This document shows, piece after piece, positions 24,498-32,416 of a stretch of 64,000 nt of DNA (the stretch's first letter is position 1; every line of letters begins with the position of its first letter). Under the pieces are notes generated by a model, which did no database searches, was not told the DNA's origin, and saw only the letters and a list, made by a program, of their open reading frames with translations. Made by a program: the position numbers and the translations under genes. This DNA is from a bacterium. GTDB taxonomy: Bacteria > Actinomycetota > Acidimicrobiia > Spongiisociales > Spongiisociaceae. Where the stretch lies: the NCBI GenBank assembly GCA_028821235.1, contig JAPPGV010000017.1:1-64000 (forward strand), given 5' to 3'.

Positions 24498-25232
24498 GTG
24501 ACCCTGGAGCTGGTCCTACTCCTGGTGGCAGGGTTCGCCACCGGCTTCATCAACGCGGTGGCCGGTGGGGGATCGGCCCTGACCATCCCGCTGCTCACGC
24601 TCATGTCCGACGCCAACATCGCCAACGGCACCAACCGGGTGCCGGTCCTGTTCGCCAACCTGGCCGGCATCGCCGCGTACCAGCGGGGCGACTCGGTCCC
24701 CTGGAGCCGGATATCGGTGCTGATACCGCCGGTGCTGGCCGGCGCCGGCCTGGGAGCCTGGATCGCCACTCTGATCCCGCCGGACGGGATGCAGCGGGTC
24801 TTCGCGGTGGTATTGCTGCTGGTGGCCGTCTCTGCGGTGGTCAACACCAAGCAGTGGCTGGAGGAGGCGCCGTCCCGGCTGGGCCCCGTCGGCCGGACCG
24901 TGGCCTTCTTCTTCATCGGCTTCTACGGCGGGTTCGTCCAGATCGGGGTGGGGATACTCCTGCTGACGGCTCTGGTGCTCGGCTCCGGGTTCAGCATGCT
25001 CAGGGGCAACGGCGCCAAGGTCGTCATAATCGCCGCCTATTCGCTGATCACCCTGCCGTTCTACTTCTGGGCCGGACACGTGAACCTGTGGCTAGGGGTG
25101 ATCCTGGCCTTCGGCTTCTCGTCGGGCGCCTACCTGGCGGCGAGGCTGGCGGTGCACAAGGGGTCGGCCTGGGCGAGGTGGGTGCTGGTGGTCGCGGCGG
25201 TGGGGGCGGCTATCAGGATGATGTTCTGGTGA
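24498..25232 (+). CDS. TauE/SafE-family sulfite exporter-like permease
   Basis: 244 residues, GTG start, 6 bases after bpa. About 7-8 transmembrane helices. The N-terminal repeat starts LVAGFATGFINAVAGGGSALTIP, the classic TauE/SafE signature. The second repeat starts FFIGFYGGFVQIGVGILLLTAL. TauE members export sulfite, sulfoacetate or other small organic anions; the substrate here is not inferable. The stop is 33 bases from the convergent infA stop. Confidence 0.88.
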   Translation: MTLELVLLLVAGFATGFINAVAGGGSALTIPLLTLMSDANIANGTNRVPVLFANLAGIAAYQRGDSVPWSRISVLIPPVLAGAGLGAWIATLIPPDGMQRVFAVVLLLVAVSAVVNTKQWLEEAPSRLGPVGRTVAFFFIGFYGGFVQIGVGILLLTALVLGSGFSMLRGNGAKVVIIAAYSLITLPFYFWAGHVNLWLGVILAFGFSSGAYLAARLAVHKGSAWARWVLVVAAVGAAIRMMFW

Positions 25233-25265
25233 CCGGAACGTCCGGGCCACCGCAAAGACCGGTTG

Positions 25266-25487
25266 CTACTTGTATCGCCAGACGATGCGTCCGCGGCTGG
25301 GGTCGTAGGCGGATAGCTCGACGTCGACTCGGTCGCCCGGGAGGATACGGATGAACCGCCCCCGTCTCATCTTGCCGGAGGCTCGGGCAAGCACCTCGAG
25401 GCCACCGTCGATCTTCACGTTGAACATGGCGTTGGGCAGGGTCTCGACAACGCTGCCCTGAACCCGCAGCACGTCATCCTTGGGCAA
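25266..25487 (-). CDS. infA: Translation initiation factor IF-1 (TTG start)
   Basis: 73 residues: [20 protein letters not shown], then [29 protein letters not shown] and a C-terminal GRIVWRYK. This is the single-OB-fold IF-1, which binds the 30S A-site. The start is TTG at 25487, with GAGAGG about 8 bases before it; the longer in-frame start at 25553 would add 22 residues unlike any IF-1. In most actinobacteria infA is just ahead of rpmJ-rpsM in the ribosomal cluster. Here it stands alone between a TauE-type permease and an MFS transporter. Confidence 0.95.
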   Translation of the reverse strand: MPKDDVLRVQGSVVETLPNAMFNVKIDGGLEVLARASGKMRRGRFIRILPGDRVDVELSAYDPSRGRIVWRYK

Positions 25488-25604
25488 GAAGGGTCCTCTC
25501 TGTATCGGAAATGTGGCCGGGCTCCGGGCGATGCTGAGGCCCTGACCGACCAAGGCTAATGCATGGCGGGCGCTGCCGGAGGGCCTGGTTAGCCGGATGT
25601 TTCA

Positions 25605-27035
25605 TCAACCGGGTCCGGAATCCGGCCGAGCCCGGCGGCCCCGCTCGGCCAGCACGGCCCGGGCCCGGGCGATGTCGCCCGGACAAGTTCGGGACGCCAT
25701 CCAGTAGCACAGGCCCGTCGGTATGAAGAAGACCTGGAAGAGGGCCAGGCCGATGGCGTAGTTCAATGGCGCCGCGAAGCTGGCGGCGAGCGCCGCGGCC
25801 ACCGGAACCGTGAGTCCGTTCCCTGCTGCCCGCGACACCCCGTTGGAAAGGTTGGCGATCCCGAACATGGTCCCCCGATGCTCGGGCAGGTTCACGTCGG
25901 AGATCAGGGCGAACCAGTTGGGGGAGTCGGCCGAACTGAGGACGACCGCCACCAGGATCAGCAGGAAGGCGCTCGCCGCGTACGGGTTGGTGACAACGCT
26001 GCGGAGAGTGGCCAGGACGATTGCCATACTTCCCTGGTCCGTGGGGATTTCGAGGCCGCGCAACGGGATGAAGAAGAACGCCACGAAGAAGGGGATGGCG
26101 CCCAGGATGCCGGCTGCTGAGATGGCGGCTCGGGCCCGGGCGGTCCTGCGCTGGAGGCGGTCGCCCAGATGCCCCGCCAGGATGGAGGCAATCCCACCCA
26201 GCTGGAACATGGCGCCGAAGACAGCTCCTACCGCCGTAGCGGTGGCAAGGTCGTACCCGTCAGCCTCGACCTTGCCCTGGTACAGGAGGGGCACCCAGAC
26301 CAACGATCCGTACGCCAATTGGGCGGTCAGGCCCTGGAGAACCAGCCACGGGTTGGTGCGGATCTTCCAGAGCTTCCTCATGTCGGATCGCTCGATGCGG
26401 TAGTCGTAGGTTCCTCCGGCGGCCAGCGCCTCGGCCAGCTCCGGCTCCGCCCGGCCCCGGTGTGCTTCGGCCGTGGTCAGGTACAAAAGGGCCACCGCGG
26501 CGCCGACCAGTGCCAAGCCGATAAACGGGCGCCTCCAGTCGGACGCGCCCAGGACGCCGCCCACCAGGATGCCCAGGAAGCCGCCCGCACCCTGGGAGAG
26601 CCCCCAGAAGCTCATCGCCAGACCTCGACGCCGTGGGGGGATGAAGTCGGAGATCACCGAGAATCCCACGGAGGCTATGGCGCCCAGGCCGGCACCGACC
26701 AGGACCGACCACAGCGCCAGTTCGGTGAGGGATCCCGATCTCGCCGCCAGCAGCAGGCCACCGCTCCATGCCAGCGTGGCCCAGAAGAGTAGGGGCTTGC
26801 GTCGTGACCGATCGCCTATGTATCCCCAGCCCACCGCGCTCAGAGCGGTTACGAGGATGATCAAGGCGGTGACCGCCGCCACGCCGGCCTGGCTCTCTCC
26901 GAGGTCGGCGGCTATTACGTTCGTGAGTACCGGATAGAGCGCGATTGCAGCGTTGTCCAGTGACGCCAGGACCACGAAGATCGTTATCGTGTAGACCACA
27001 CGAGCCTTGTCGTGAGCCTTAAAGAGCCTGGTCAT
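25605..27035 (-). CDS. MFS transporter
   Basis: 476 residues from ATG 27035, with GGAAATG just upstream; the 27095 start adds a hydrophilic stretch. Twelve hydrophobic segments are visible. The loop 2-3 signature is GYIGDRSRRKPLL and the equivalent in the second half is GHLGDRLQRRTARAR. The helix 5 region is GLSQGAGGFLGILVGGVLG. A cytoplasmic loop of about 55 residues separates the halves. The first helix carries SLDNAAIALYPVL, as in Spinster-like MFS proteins. Substrate unknown. Divergent from the HTH gene, with an inverted repeat between them. Confidence 0.85.
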   Translation of the reverse strand: MTRLFKAHDKARVVYTITIFVVLASLDNAAIALYPVLTNVIAADLGESQAGVAAVTALIILVTALSAVGWGYIGDRSRRKPLLFWATLAWSGGLLLAARSGSLTELALWSVLVGAGLGAIASVGFSVISDFIPPRRRGLAMSFWGLSQGAGGFLGILVGGVLGASDWRRPFIGLALVGAAVALLYLTTAEAHRGRAEPELAEALAAGGTYDYRIERSDMRKLWKIRTNPWLVLQGLTAQLAYGSLVWVPLLYQGKVEADGYDLATATAVGAVFGAMFQLGGIASILAGHLGDRLQRRTARARAAISAAGILGAIPFFVAFFFIPLRGLEIPTDQGSMAIVLATLRSVVTNPYAASAFLLILVAVVLSSADSPNWFALISDVNLPEHRGTMFGIANLSNGVSRAAGNGLTVPVAAALAASFAAPLNYAIGLALFQVFFIPTGLCYWMASRTCPGDIARARAVLAERGRRARPDSGPG

Positions 27036-27088
27036 TCGTACATTTCCGGTATGGTCGCGCTCCTTGGCGTGCCTCTTCGAGCCTATTG

Positions 27089-27118
27089 TTGGCAATAGTC
27101 ATAGAATTACGCTAAACT
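27089..27118 (+). promoter_or_regulatory. Promoter with overlapping inverted repeat, ahead of the HTH gene
   Basis: TTGGCA (27089-27094), 18-base spacer, TAAACT (27113-27118). CTATTG-TTGG-CAATAG at 27083-27098 is a perfect 6-base inverted repeat covering the -35 box, a plausible operator for the HTH protein itself or for the divergent MFS gene. Confidence 0.5.
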
Positions 27119-27221
27119 ATCCTAGTTACCCACGAGAGAGGCGGGCTTTGGCCGAAGGGTCAGACGCTTCTCCGGGTAGCCACAGGTAACCGTCATGGTA
27201 TCCGACCAAGGAAGCGGGCTG

Positions 27222-27419
27222 ATGCAAAGCGAAGACAAGATTCTCGGCGCCAACGAGGTGGCCGACCTTCTGGGCATGGACGTCCAGATGATCCGGAAGT
27301 ACGCGAGGGAAGGCCGCCTTCCCGCTTATCGCCTTCCGGGAGGTAGGACCTTCAAGTTCTTCCGTAGCGAGGTGCTGGACTTCGTCCGGGCTCATCCGGC
27401 GAGCACCGAAGGCAGCTGA
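27222..27419 (+). CDS. Excisionase-like helix-turn-helix protein
   Basis: 65 residues from ATG 27222, which follows AGGAAG; ATG 27195 gives 74 residues. The segment ILGANEVADLLGMDVQMIRK, then YAREGRLPAYRLPGGRTFKF is the MerR-like winged helix of the HTH_17/excisionase DNA-binding family, ending in FRSEVLDFVRAH. Such small proteins act as DNA-binding regulators or recombination directionality factors; no integrase is nearby, so regulation is more likely. Divergent from the MFS gene. Confidence 0.82.
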   Translation: MQSEDKILGANEVADLLGMDVQMIRKYAREGRLPAYRLPGGRTFKFFRSEVLDFVRAHPASTEGS

Positions 27420-27434
27420 TAACGCTCGTTAGTG

Positions 27435-27468
27435 GATAGGCCAGGCAGTGATCGTGTCCTGGCCTATC
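27435..27468. terminator. Inverted repeat between convergent HTH and GNAT genes
   Basis: GATAGGCCAGG (27435-27445) and CCTGGCCTATC (27458-27468) form a perfect 11-base stem with a 12-base loop. It lies in the 44-base gap and just touches the stop of the acetyltransferase gene. Position suggests a bidirectional terminator; there is no clear T-run. Confidence 0.55.
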
Positions 27469-28099
27469 GACCATTCTGGTCGCCGGAGTCCGGGTCCTCC
27501 ATGCGGGGGTCCGTCCGGATCAGGCGCCGGTACTCGTGGTCGAGGAGGCCCCAGACCGAGTGGTCCATCCAGCGACCGCCCACTTGGATCTCCTCTCGCA
27601 GCACTCCTTCGCGCACGAACCCGAGTTTCGTAGCTACTCTCTCGCTCGCCTTGTTGCCCACCGCTACGCGGAGCACCATACGGTGCATGGACAGCTCTTC
27701 GAACCCGATCCGGAGGGCCGCGCGGGTGGCTTCGGTGGCGATGCCTCGTCCCGTGTCCTCCGTTCTGATCCAGTAACCGATCTCGCCGGATCGCGAGCTG
27801 CGGGAGACATGCCAGATGCTGATGTTGCCTACGTGGCGATCGGGCCTGTCGTGGAGCCGGATCGAGAAGTCGTAGGCCTTGCCTTCGCGCCACGAGCGCA
27901 TGCTTTCCCGGACGAAGCCGGCCGCTCCAGCCCTCGTAAAGGTCCTGGTAGCCCAGGGTAGGAATTCGGCCAACTCCGTCTGGGAGTCGCGTACTGCGGC
28001 GTACAGGGCTTCGATGTCACGCCGCCTGAATGGCCGGAGCATCAAACGCTGCGTGTAGTGCTCGAGCGGGGGTAACACGTCTCGGGAAGGGATTCGCAT
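27464..28099 (-). CDS. GNAT N-acetyltransferase (RimJ/RimL type)
   Basis: 211 residues from ATG 28099. The N-terminal LEHYTQRLMLRPFRRRDIEALY, the central GNISIWHVSRSSRSGEIGYW strands, the acetyl-CoA loop EDTGRGIATEATRAAL (R/Q-x-x-G-x-G/A pattern), and VGNKASERVATKLGFVREGVLR are those of the RimL/ribosomal protein acetyltransferase branch. A hydrophilic tail of about 20 residues extends past the family end. Target unknown; could be a protein N-terminus or a small amine. Divergent from the Nudix gene. Confidence 0.86.
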   Translation of the reverse strand: MRIPSRDVLPPLEHYTQRLMLRPFRRRDIEALYAAVRDSQTELAEFLPWATRTFTRAGAAGFVRESMRSWREGKAYDFSIRLHDRPDRHVGNISIWHVSRSSRSGEIGYWIRTEDTGRGIATEATRAALRIGFEELSMHRMVLRVAVGNKASERVATKLGFVREGVLREEIQVGGRWMDHSVWGLLDHEYRRLIRTDPRMEDPDSGDQNGR

Positions 28100-28189
28100 G
28101 GCAATCGCGAGCCTATCCGGTATAGGGGGCCCCGGCCACCACTCCAATCCCTTCGCCCGGGCTTCTGGTCGCCCTTCTAGCATCTCCTG

Positions 28190-28729
28190 ATGGACCATCC
28201 CTGGAATCCCGCCCGCCTGCTGCCCGAGCCCCCGACCGGTAACGGAGCCCAGCAGGCGGCGGTGCTGGCCCCTCTGTACGAGGACGGCGACGATCTCAGA
28301 CTGGTCCTGATACGTCGTCCGCTCCACATGCCCACGCACGGCGGTGACATTGCCTTCCCGGGGGGCAAGCCGCAACCGGGGGAGAGGCCGCTCGACACCG
28401 CCCTTCGCGAAGCTCGTGAGGAGGTCGGTATCGAGCCCGCCACGGTGGAGGTGCTCGGCTACCTGCCCGCCATCCACACCGTGAGCTACCCGCTCCTGGT
28501 CGTGCCCGTGGTCGGATGGCTTTCCGGAGTCCCCAGGCTGTGTCCCGACGCGAACGAGGTGGATCGGATACACACTCCGACCGTGGACTCCCTTCTCGAC
28601 GAGACCCGCTGGCGCAGCAAGTCGTGGAAGGGCCACCAGGTGTTCGTGTTCGACCTGGATGGCGACACCCTGTGGGGAGCGACCGCTCGGATGGTGCGGC
28701 GGCTCATCGGCCTGGAGCCGTACTCGTAG
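28190..28729 (+). CDS. Nudix hydrolase, CoA-pyrophosphatase-like
   Basis: 179 residues. The Nudix box is GGKPQPGERPLDTALREAREEVGI, split here only by name: the G-x5-E-x7-REUxEE-x-GU pattern is complete. Before it, LVLIRRPLHMPTHGGDIAFP has the family feature LxxR(x)6HxGxxxFPGG of CoA diphosphatases (NudL/PCD1 type), which cleave CoA to 4'-phosphopantetheine and 3',5'-ADP. The C-terminal WGATARMVRRL also fits. The stop is 13 bases from the convergent phosphatase gene. Confidence 0.85.
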   Translation: MDHPWNPARLLPEPPTGNGAQQAAVLAPLYEDGDDLRLVLIRRPLHMPTHGGDIAFPGGKPQPGERPLDTALREAREEVGIEPATVEVLGYLPAIHTVSYPLLVVPVVGWLSGVPRLCPDANEVDRIHTPTVDSLLDETRWRSKSWKGHQVFVFDLDGDTLWGATARMVRRLIGLEPYS

Positions 28730-28742
28730 AGGTGCTGCTCGG

Positions 28743-29537
28743 TTAGGCGCGACCGGCAGCTGGTCGACCGGTAACGAGTTCGAGGACGGCATCGTGGAGA
28801 TCGCCGTTGGTCGCCAGGCCGGTTCCGGATCGGAACGATGGTTGTCCGGACAGGTCTGTGAACCTGCCACCGGCCTCCGGGAGGATCACCGCCATCGGCG
28901 CCACGTCCCAAGGATTCACGATCGGGTCGAGCATGGCGTCCACCCGGCCCGAAGCCACCAGGCTGTAACCGTAGGCGTCGCCCCATCCCCGCAGGATCAT
29001 CGGCCCCGCGTGGAGGCGTTCGGCCATGTCCTGGGGAAGGAGGTCGAAGCCGCTGGTGCACATCACGGCGCCATCCAGATCGGATCGGCGGCGCACCGAT
29101 ACGGCGCGTTCGTTCAGGTAACAGCCCCGGCCCCGGCCGGCCGCGACGGTCTCGCCGAGCGCGGGGAGGTCTATGACGCCCACCGCGGCGCCGTGCTCGT
29201 CCTCGAGTGCGAGCAGCGTCGCGAAGAGCGGCACGCGCCGGATGAAGGACTGGGTGCCGTCGATGGGGTCGATGAACCAGGTGCGTCCGGATGACCCGGC
29301 GGTGTCGTCGAACTCTTCCCCCACGATGCCGTCTTCGGGGAAGCGCTGGGAGAGTTCGGTGCGGAGGAACTGCTCCGCCGCCCGGTCCGCCTCCGTGACC
29401 GGGCTCCCGTCCCCCTTCACCATCACCTCCGTGGTTCCGTCATACCAGCGCAGGGTGAACTGTCCCGCCTGGCGGGCCAGGTGGACGGCCTGGCTGAGCA
29501 GCGACTCCTCGACCGGAGGTACGCCGGGGCGGATCAT
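28743..29537 (-). CDS. hisN: Inositol monophosphatase-family phosphatase, probably histidinol-phosphatase HisN
   Basis: 264 residues from ATG 29537. Metal- and Li-sensitive phosphatase fold: VMVKGDGSPVTEADRAAEQF, GIVGEEF, WFIDPIDGTQSFIRRVPLFA and the C-terminal VNPWDVAPMAVILPEAGGRF. The GTxxFxRxxPxxATLLAL pattern and YGYSLVASGRVD are as in actinobacterial HisN, the last phosphatase step of histidine synthesis. An inositol- or fructose-phosphatase role cannot be excluded. The start overlaps the cimA stop (ATGA), so it is translated with cimA and would share its leader control. Confidence 0.75.
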   Translation of the reverse strand: MIRPGVPPVEESLLSQAVHLARQAGQFTLRWYDGTTEVMVKGDGSPVTEADRAAEQFLRTELSQRFPEDGIVGEEFDDTAGSSGRTWFIDPIDGTQSFIRRVPLFATLLALEDEHGAAVGVIDLPALGETVAAGRGRGCYLNERAVSVRRRSDLDGAVMCTSGFDLLPQDMAERLHAGPMILRGWGDAYGYSLVASGRVDAMLDPIVNPWDVAPMAVILPEAGGRFTDLSGQPSFRSGTGLATNGDLHDAVLELVTGRPAAGRA

Positions 29538-31135
29538 GATGGGCTGCCGGCCGCTCCGGCCGGCTCCGCTCCAGCGCGTAGCAGGCCGATGACGATCCCG
29601 TCGGCCATCGCCTCCCAGGTGGCTTCTATGACGTTCTCGTGCACCCCGATGGACCCCCAGGTCGAGGGGCCGTCGCTCATCTCGATGAAGACCCTCACGA
29701 CCGCGGCCGTTGAAGCGGTGGCGTCCAGGACTCGTACGTTGTAGTTGGTGAGGCGCAGGGTGTCGAGTTGGGGATAGTGGTGCTTGAGCGCTTCCCGGAG
29801 GGCATGGTCCAGGGCGTTGACCGGCCCGTTGCCCTCGCCGGTTCTTATCACCCGCTCGCCCCGGATCACGATCTTGACCGTGGCCTCCGCCATGACCAGC
29901 GCGTCGGAGCGGTGCTCGGTCGAGACCCGGAACGACTCCAGCTCGAAAAAGTCGTGCGACCATCCTCCGGCCTGCCGCAGCATCAGCTCGAACGAGCCGT
30001 CAGCGGCCTCGAAGTGGTAACCCCGGTTCTCCATGTGCTTGATCTCGTCCAGCACCTCGGTGGCCTGTGCTCCGGTTAACGCGATGCCCAGGTCCCGGGC
30101 CTTGGCGAGTATGGTCGAGCGGCCCGACAGCTCCGAGACCACGGTACGGGTCCGGTTGCCAACGTGAGCCGGGTTCTGGTGCTCGTAGGCGTCGGGGCGC
30201 CGGGCCAGCGCCGAGGTGTGCAGGCCGGCCTTGTGGGTGAAGGCCGACGCGCCCACGAACGGACTGTGAGGGTCGAGGCTGACGTTCACGATCTCTGCGA
30301 TGTGGTGGGCGATGGGCGACAGTATCTCGAGCCGGACCGGATCAAGTACGGGGACTCCCATCTTCAGCACCAGGTCAGGCAGGATGGTGGAGAGGTCGGC
30401 GTTGCCGGTTCTCTCTCCGTAGCCGTTGATGCACCCCTGAACCTGCCGGATCCCCATCTCGACAGCGGTCAGCGACGAGGCCACCGCACAACCGGCGTCG
30501 TTGTGGAAGTGCACGCCCAGTTGTGCGTCGGGAAGAGCCTCCTGGACCCGGTCGATGGCGCCTGCGATGTCCGGCAGCAGGCGTCCTCCGTTGGTATCGC
30601 ACAGGACCAGGCGTTCGGCGCCCTCCTCGAATGCGGCGCGGAGCACTCTGATGGAAAAGTCGGGGTTCGACAGGTACCCGTCGAAGAAGTGCTCCGCATC
30701 GAAGAAGACCCGTCGGTTGTGGCGCCTCAGGTAGGCCACCGACTCGGCCACCATGGCGACGCCGTCGTCCAGGTCCGTCAGGAGGGCCTCGCGCACGTGG
30801 TAGTCCCACGCCTTCCCGACGATGCAGACCACGTCTGTCTCTGCCTCGAGCAGGTTGAGCATCTGTGGATCGCCCTCGACAGACCGGCGGGGCCGGCGCG
30901 TGGCGCCGAAAGCGGTCAGCGACGCGGTACGGAGGCTGAGCTCGGAACGAGCCCGCTTGAAGAACTCGCTGTCCTTCGGGTTGGCCCCGGGCCATCCGCC
31001 CTCGATGTAGCCGACCCCGAGGTCGTCCAGCAGAGCGGCTATCCGCAGCTTGTCGGAGACGGTCAGCGAGATGCCTTCCTGCTGCGCCCCGTCGCGCAGG
31101 GTGGTGTCGTAGATCTCGAGTCGGGGATGTGCCAT
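29534..31135 (-). CDS. cimA: (R)-citramalate synthase
   Basis: 533 residues from ATG 31135 (GAGGGAG upstream). Condenses pyruvate and acetyl-CoA to citramalate, the first step of the threonine-independent route to 2-oxobutyrate and isoleucine. The TIM barrel starts LEIYDTTLRDGAQQEGISLT, with IEGGWPGANPKD, LVLCDTNGGRLLP, GVHFHNDAGCAVA and GCINGYGERTGNADL (metal His and Asp/Asn residues), then SAFTHKAGLHTSAL. The C-terminal LeuA-type regulatory domain (about 400-525) suggests feedback control. The EGGWPG and NGYGERTGNA motifs separate CimA from leucine-pathway LeuA. Upstream lies a leader peptide and attenuator-like hairpin. Confidence 0.95.
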   Translation of the reverse strand: MAHPRLEIYDTTLRDGAQQEGISLTVSDKLRIAALLDDLGVGYIEGGWPGANPKDSEFFKRARSELSLRTASLTAFGATRRPRRSVEGDPQMLNLLEAETDVVCIVGKAWDYHVREALLTDLDDGVAMVAESVAYLRRHNRRVFFDAEHFFDGYLSNPDFSIRVLRAAFEEGAERLVLCDTNGGRLLPDIAGAIDRVQEALPDAQLGVHFHNDAGCAVASSLTAVEMGIRQVQGCINGYGERTGNADLSTILPDLVLKMGVPVLDPVRLEILSPIAHHIAEIVNVSLDPHSPFVGASAFTHKAGLHTSALARRPDAYEHQNPAHVGNRTRTVVSELSGRSTILAKARDLGIALTGAQATEVLDEIKHMENRGYHFEAADGSFELMLRQAGGWSHDFFELESFRVSTEHRSDALVMAEATVKIVIRGERVIRTGEGNGPVNALDHALREALKHHYPQLDTLRLTNYNVRVLDATASTAAVVRVFIEMSDGPSTWGSIGVHENVIEATWEAMADGIVIGLLRAGAEPAGAAGSPS

Positions 31136-31178
31136 GCGAGGCTCCCTCCCTTTGTGAGGCCGGCGGACGGTGGTCGCC

Positions 31179-31210
31179 AAATAAAGAACCCTGCGCCGGG
31201 GCGCAGGGTT
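31179..31210 (-). terminator. Attenuator-like hairpin in the cimA leader
   Basis: On the minus strand AACCCTGCGCC (31210-31200) and GGCGCAGGGTT (31197-31187) form a perfect 11-bp stem with a 2-base loop, followed by the U-rich tail CTTTATTT (31186-31179). It lies about 45 bases ahead of the cimA start and after the Ile leader peptide. Its 5' arm can alternatively pair with 31230-31239. Confidence 0.75.
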
Positions 31211-31238
31211 GCGGACACAGGGGTCGGTTCCCTATGCC

Positions 31239-31271
31239 CTATTCGATAATGATCCCGGTGTGGTTGCTCAT
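31239..31271 (-). CDS. Isoleucine-rich leader peptide of cimA (MSNHTGIIIE)
   Basis: A 10-codon frame whose last residues are three consecutive isoleucines (ATC ATT ATC, bases 31253-31245), then Glu and TAG. It lies between a good promoter and the attenuator-like hairpin of an isoleucine-pathway gene. The ATG is only about 2-4 bases downstream of the likely transcription start, so translation may be leaderless, as is common in actinobacteria. In size and composition it resembles attenuation leader peptides of ilv/leu operons. No protein function beyond ribosome stalling is expected. Confidence 0.65.
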   Translation of the reverse strand: MSNHTGIIIE

Positions 31272-31281
31272 CTCCGGACCG

Positions 31282-31310
31282 AGTGTCGCTGATCCGCTCC
31301 GGTATGTCAA
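31282..31310 (-). promoter_or_regulatory. Promoter for the cimA-hisN transcript
   Basis: Minus strand TTGACA (31310-31305), 17-base spacer, GACACT (31287-31282). The consensus -35 with a near-consensus -10 places the start near 31273-31276, just before the leader-peptide ATG. Confidence 0.6.
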
Positions 31311-31416
31311 CATCCATTTCAGGACGGGCCGGTGGACCGGTGCTGCGCGGACGCACCGTTTAGCGGTCATCGGGCGGTCGGCGTAACCTCTGGATGACTT
31401 GAGCGGAGGTGATGAG

Positions 31417-32397
31417 GTGACCACCAGAAGGGTCTTTTCGGGGATCCAGCCCAGCGGTGACATCCACATCGGCAATTACATGGGGGCGCTCCGCAACTGG
31501 GTGGCCATGCAGGACGAGTACGCCACGGTCTACTGCGTGGTCGATCTCCATGCCCTCACCCTCCCTCAGGATCCCGCCGAATTGGCGCGGGCCCGGGTAC
31601 GGACCGCCAAGATCCTGCTGGCGGCGGGGATCGACCCGCGCCGCTCCATGGTGTACTACCAGAGCCAGGTGCCGCAGCACGCCGAGCTGTCCTGGATCAT
31701 GGGCACCTTCGCCTCGATGGGCCAGTTGGGCCGGATGACCCAGTACAAGGAGAAGGAGGACAAGGGCGGGCAGAACCTGGGCCTGTTCTCCTATCCGGTG
31801 CTGATGGCAGCCGACATCCTGGTCCACCGCGTGCATGCCGTACCGGTCGGTAACGACCAGACCCAGCATCTCGAGTTCACCCGTGATCTCGTTGACCGGT
31901 TCAACTCACGCTATGGAGACTTCTTCCCGGTGCCCGAGCAGATAACCCCGCCGGTGGGAGCACGGGTGATGTCCCTGAAGGATCCCACCTCCAAGATGTC
32001 CAAGTCCGATCCGGATCCGGGCTCGCGGATAATCGTGACCGACGACGCCGACACCATCGTGACCAAGGTTCGGCGGGCGGTTACGGACTCGGGCAACCTG
32101 GTCGCCTACGACGTGGAGCGCAAGCCCGGGATCAGCAACCTACTTGACATCCTGTCCGCGTTCACGGGCCGTAACGTCCACCAACTGGCGGAGGAGTACC
32201 GTTCCGTCGGCTACGGACGGTTCAAGCAAACCGTTGCCGAGGCGGTGATCTCGGGCCTGGCGCCGGTGCGCCGAGCCTATCTCGACCTGGACGACCCCGA
32301 CGTGGAACGGATCATGTCAGAGGGCGCCGAAGCGGCCCGCACCAGGGCCGAGGAGACCATGACCGGCGTGCGCCACCTCATCGGGATCAGTTGTTAG
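31417..32397 (+). CDS. trpS: Tryptophanyl-tRNA synthetase
   Basis: 326 residues from GTG 31417, preceded by GGAGGTGATGAG; the TTG at 31399 would lie upstream of this ribosome site. Class I motifs: HIGN (in GDIHIGNYMGAL) and KMSKS (in SKMSKSDP). Also GVVD-like CVVDLHALT, PVLMAADIL, VPVGNDQTQHLE and the C-terminal helical bundle. Charges tRNA-Trp. Divergent from cimA; the 107 bases between its start and the cimA promoter show no T-box-like specifier/antiterminator. Confidence 0.96.
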   Translation: MTTRRVFSGIQPSGDIHIGNYMGALRNWVAMQDEYATVYCVVDLHALTLPQDPAELARARVRTAKILLAAGIDPRRSMVYYQSQVPQHAELSWIMGTFASMGQLGRMTQYKEKEDKGGQNLGLFSYPVLMAADILVHRVHAVPVGNDQTQHLEFTRDLVDRFNSRYGDFFPVPEQITPPVGARVMSLKDPTSKMSKSDPDPGSRIIVTDDADTIVTKVRRAVTDSGNLVAYDVERKPGISNLLDILSAFTGRNVHQLAEEYRSVGYGRFKQTVAEAVISGLAPVRRAYLDLDDPDVERIMSEGAEAARTRAEETMTGVRHLIGISC

Positions 32398-32406
32398 TTC
32401 CTGGTT
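32393..32406 (+). repeat. Stop-proximal GTTAGTTCCTGGTT repeat
   Basis: Same short element as after the second binding-protein gene (GTTAGTTCCTAGT at 9349). Here it includes the TAG stop of trpS and fills the 19-base gap to the convergent protease gene. Confidence 0.4.
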
Positions 32407-32416
32407 GACAGCACAA

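Noticed and set aside
31311-31416. A T-box riboswitch ahead of trpS
   Set aside because: GGTGGACCGG superficially resembles T-box text, but there is no specifier loop or terminator/antiterminator pair.
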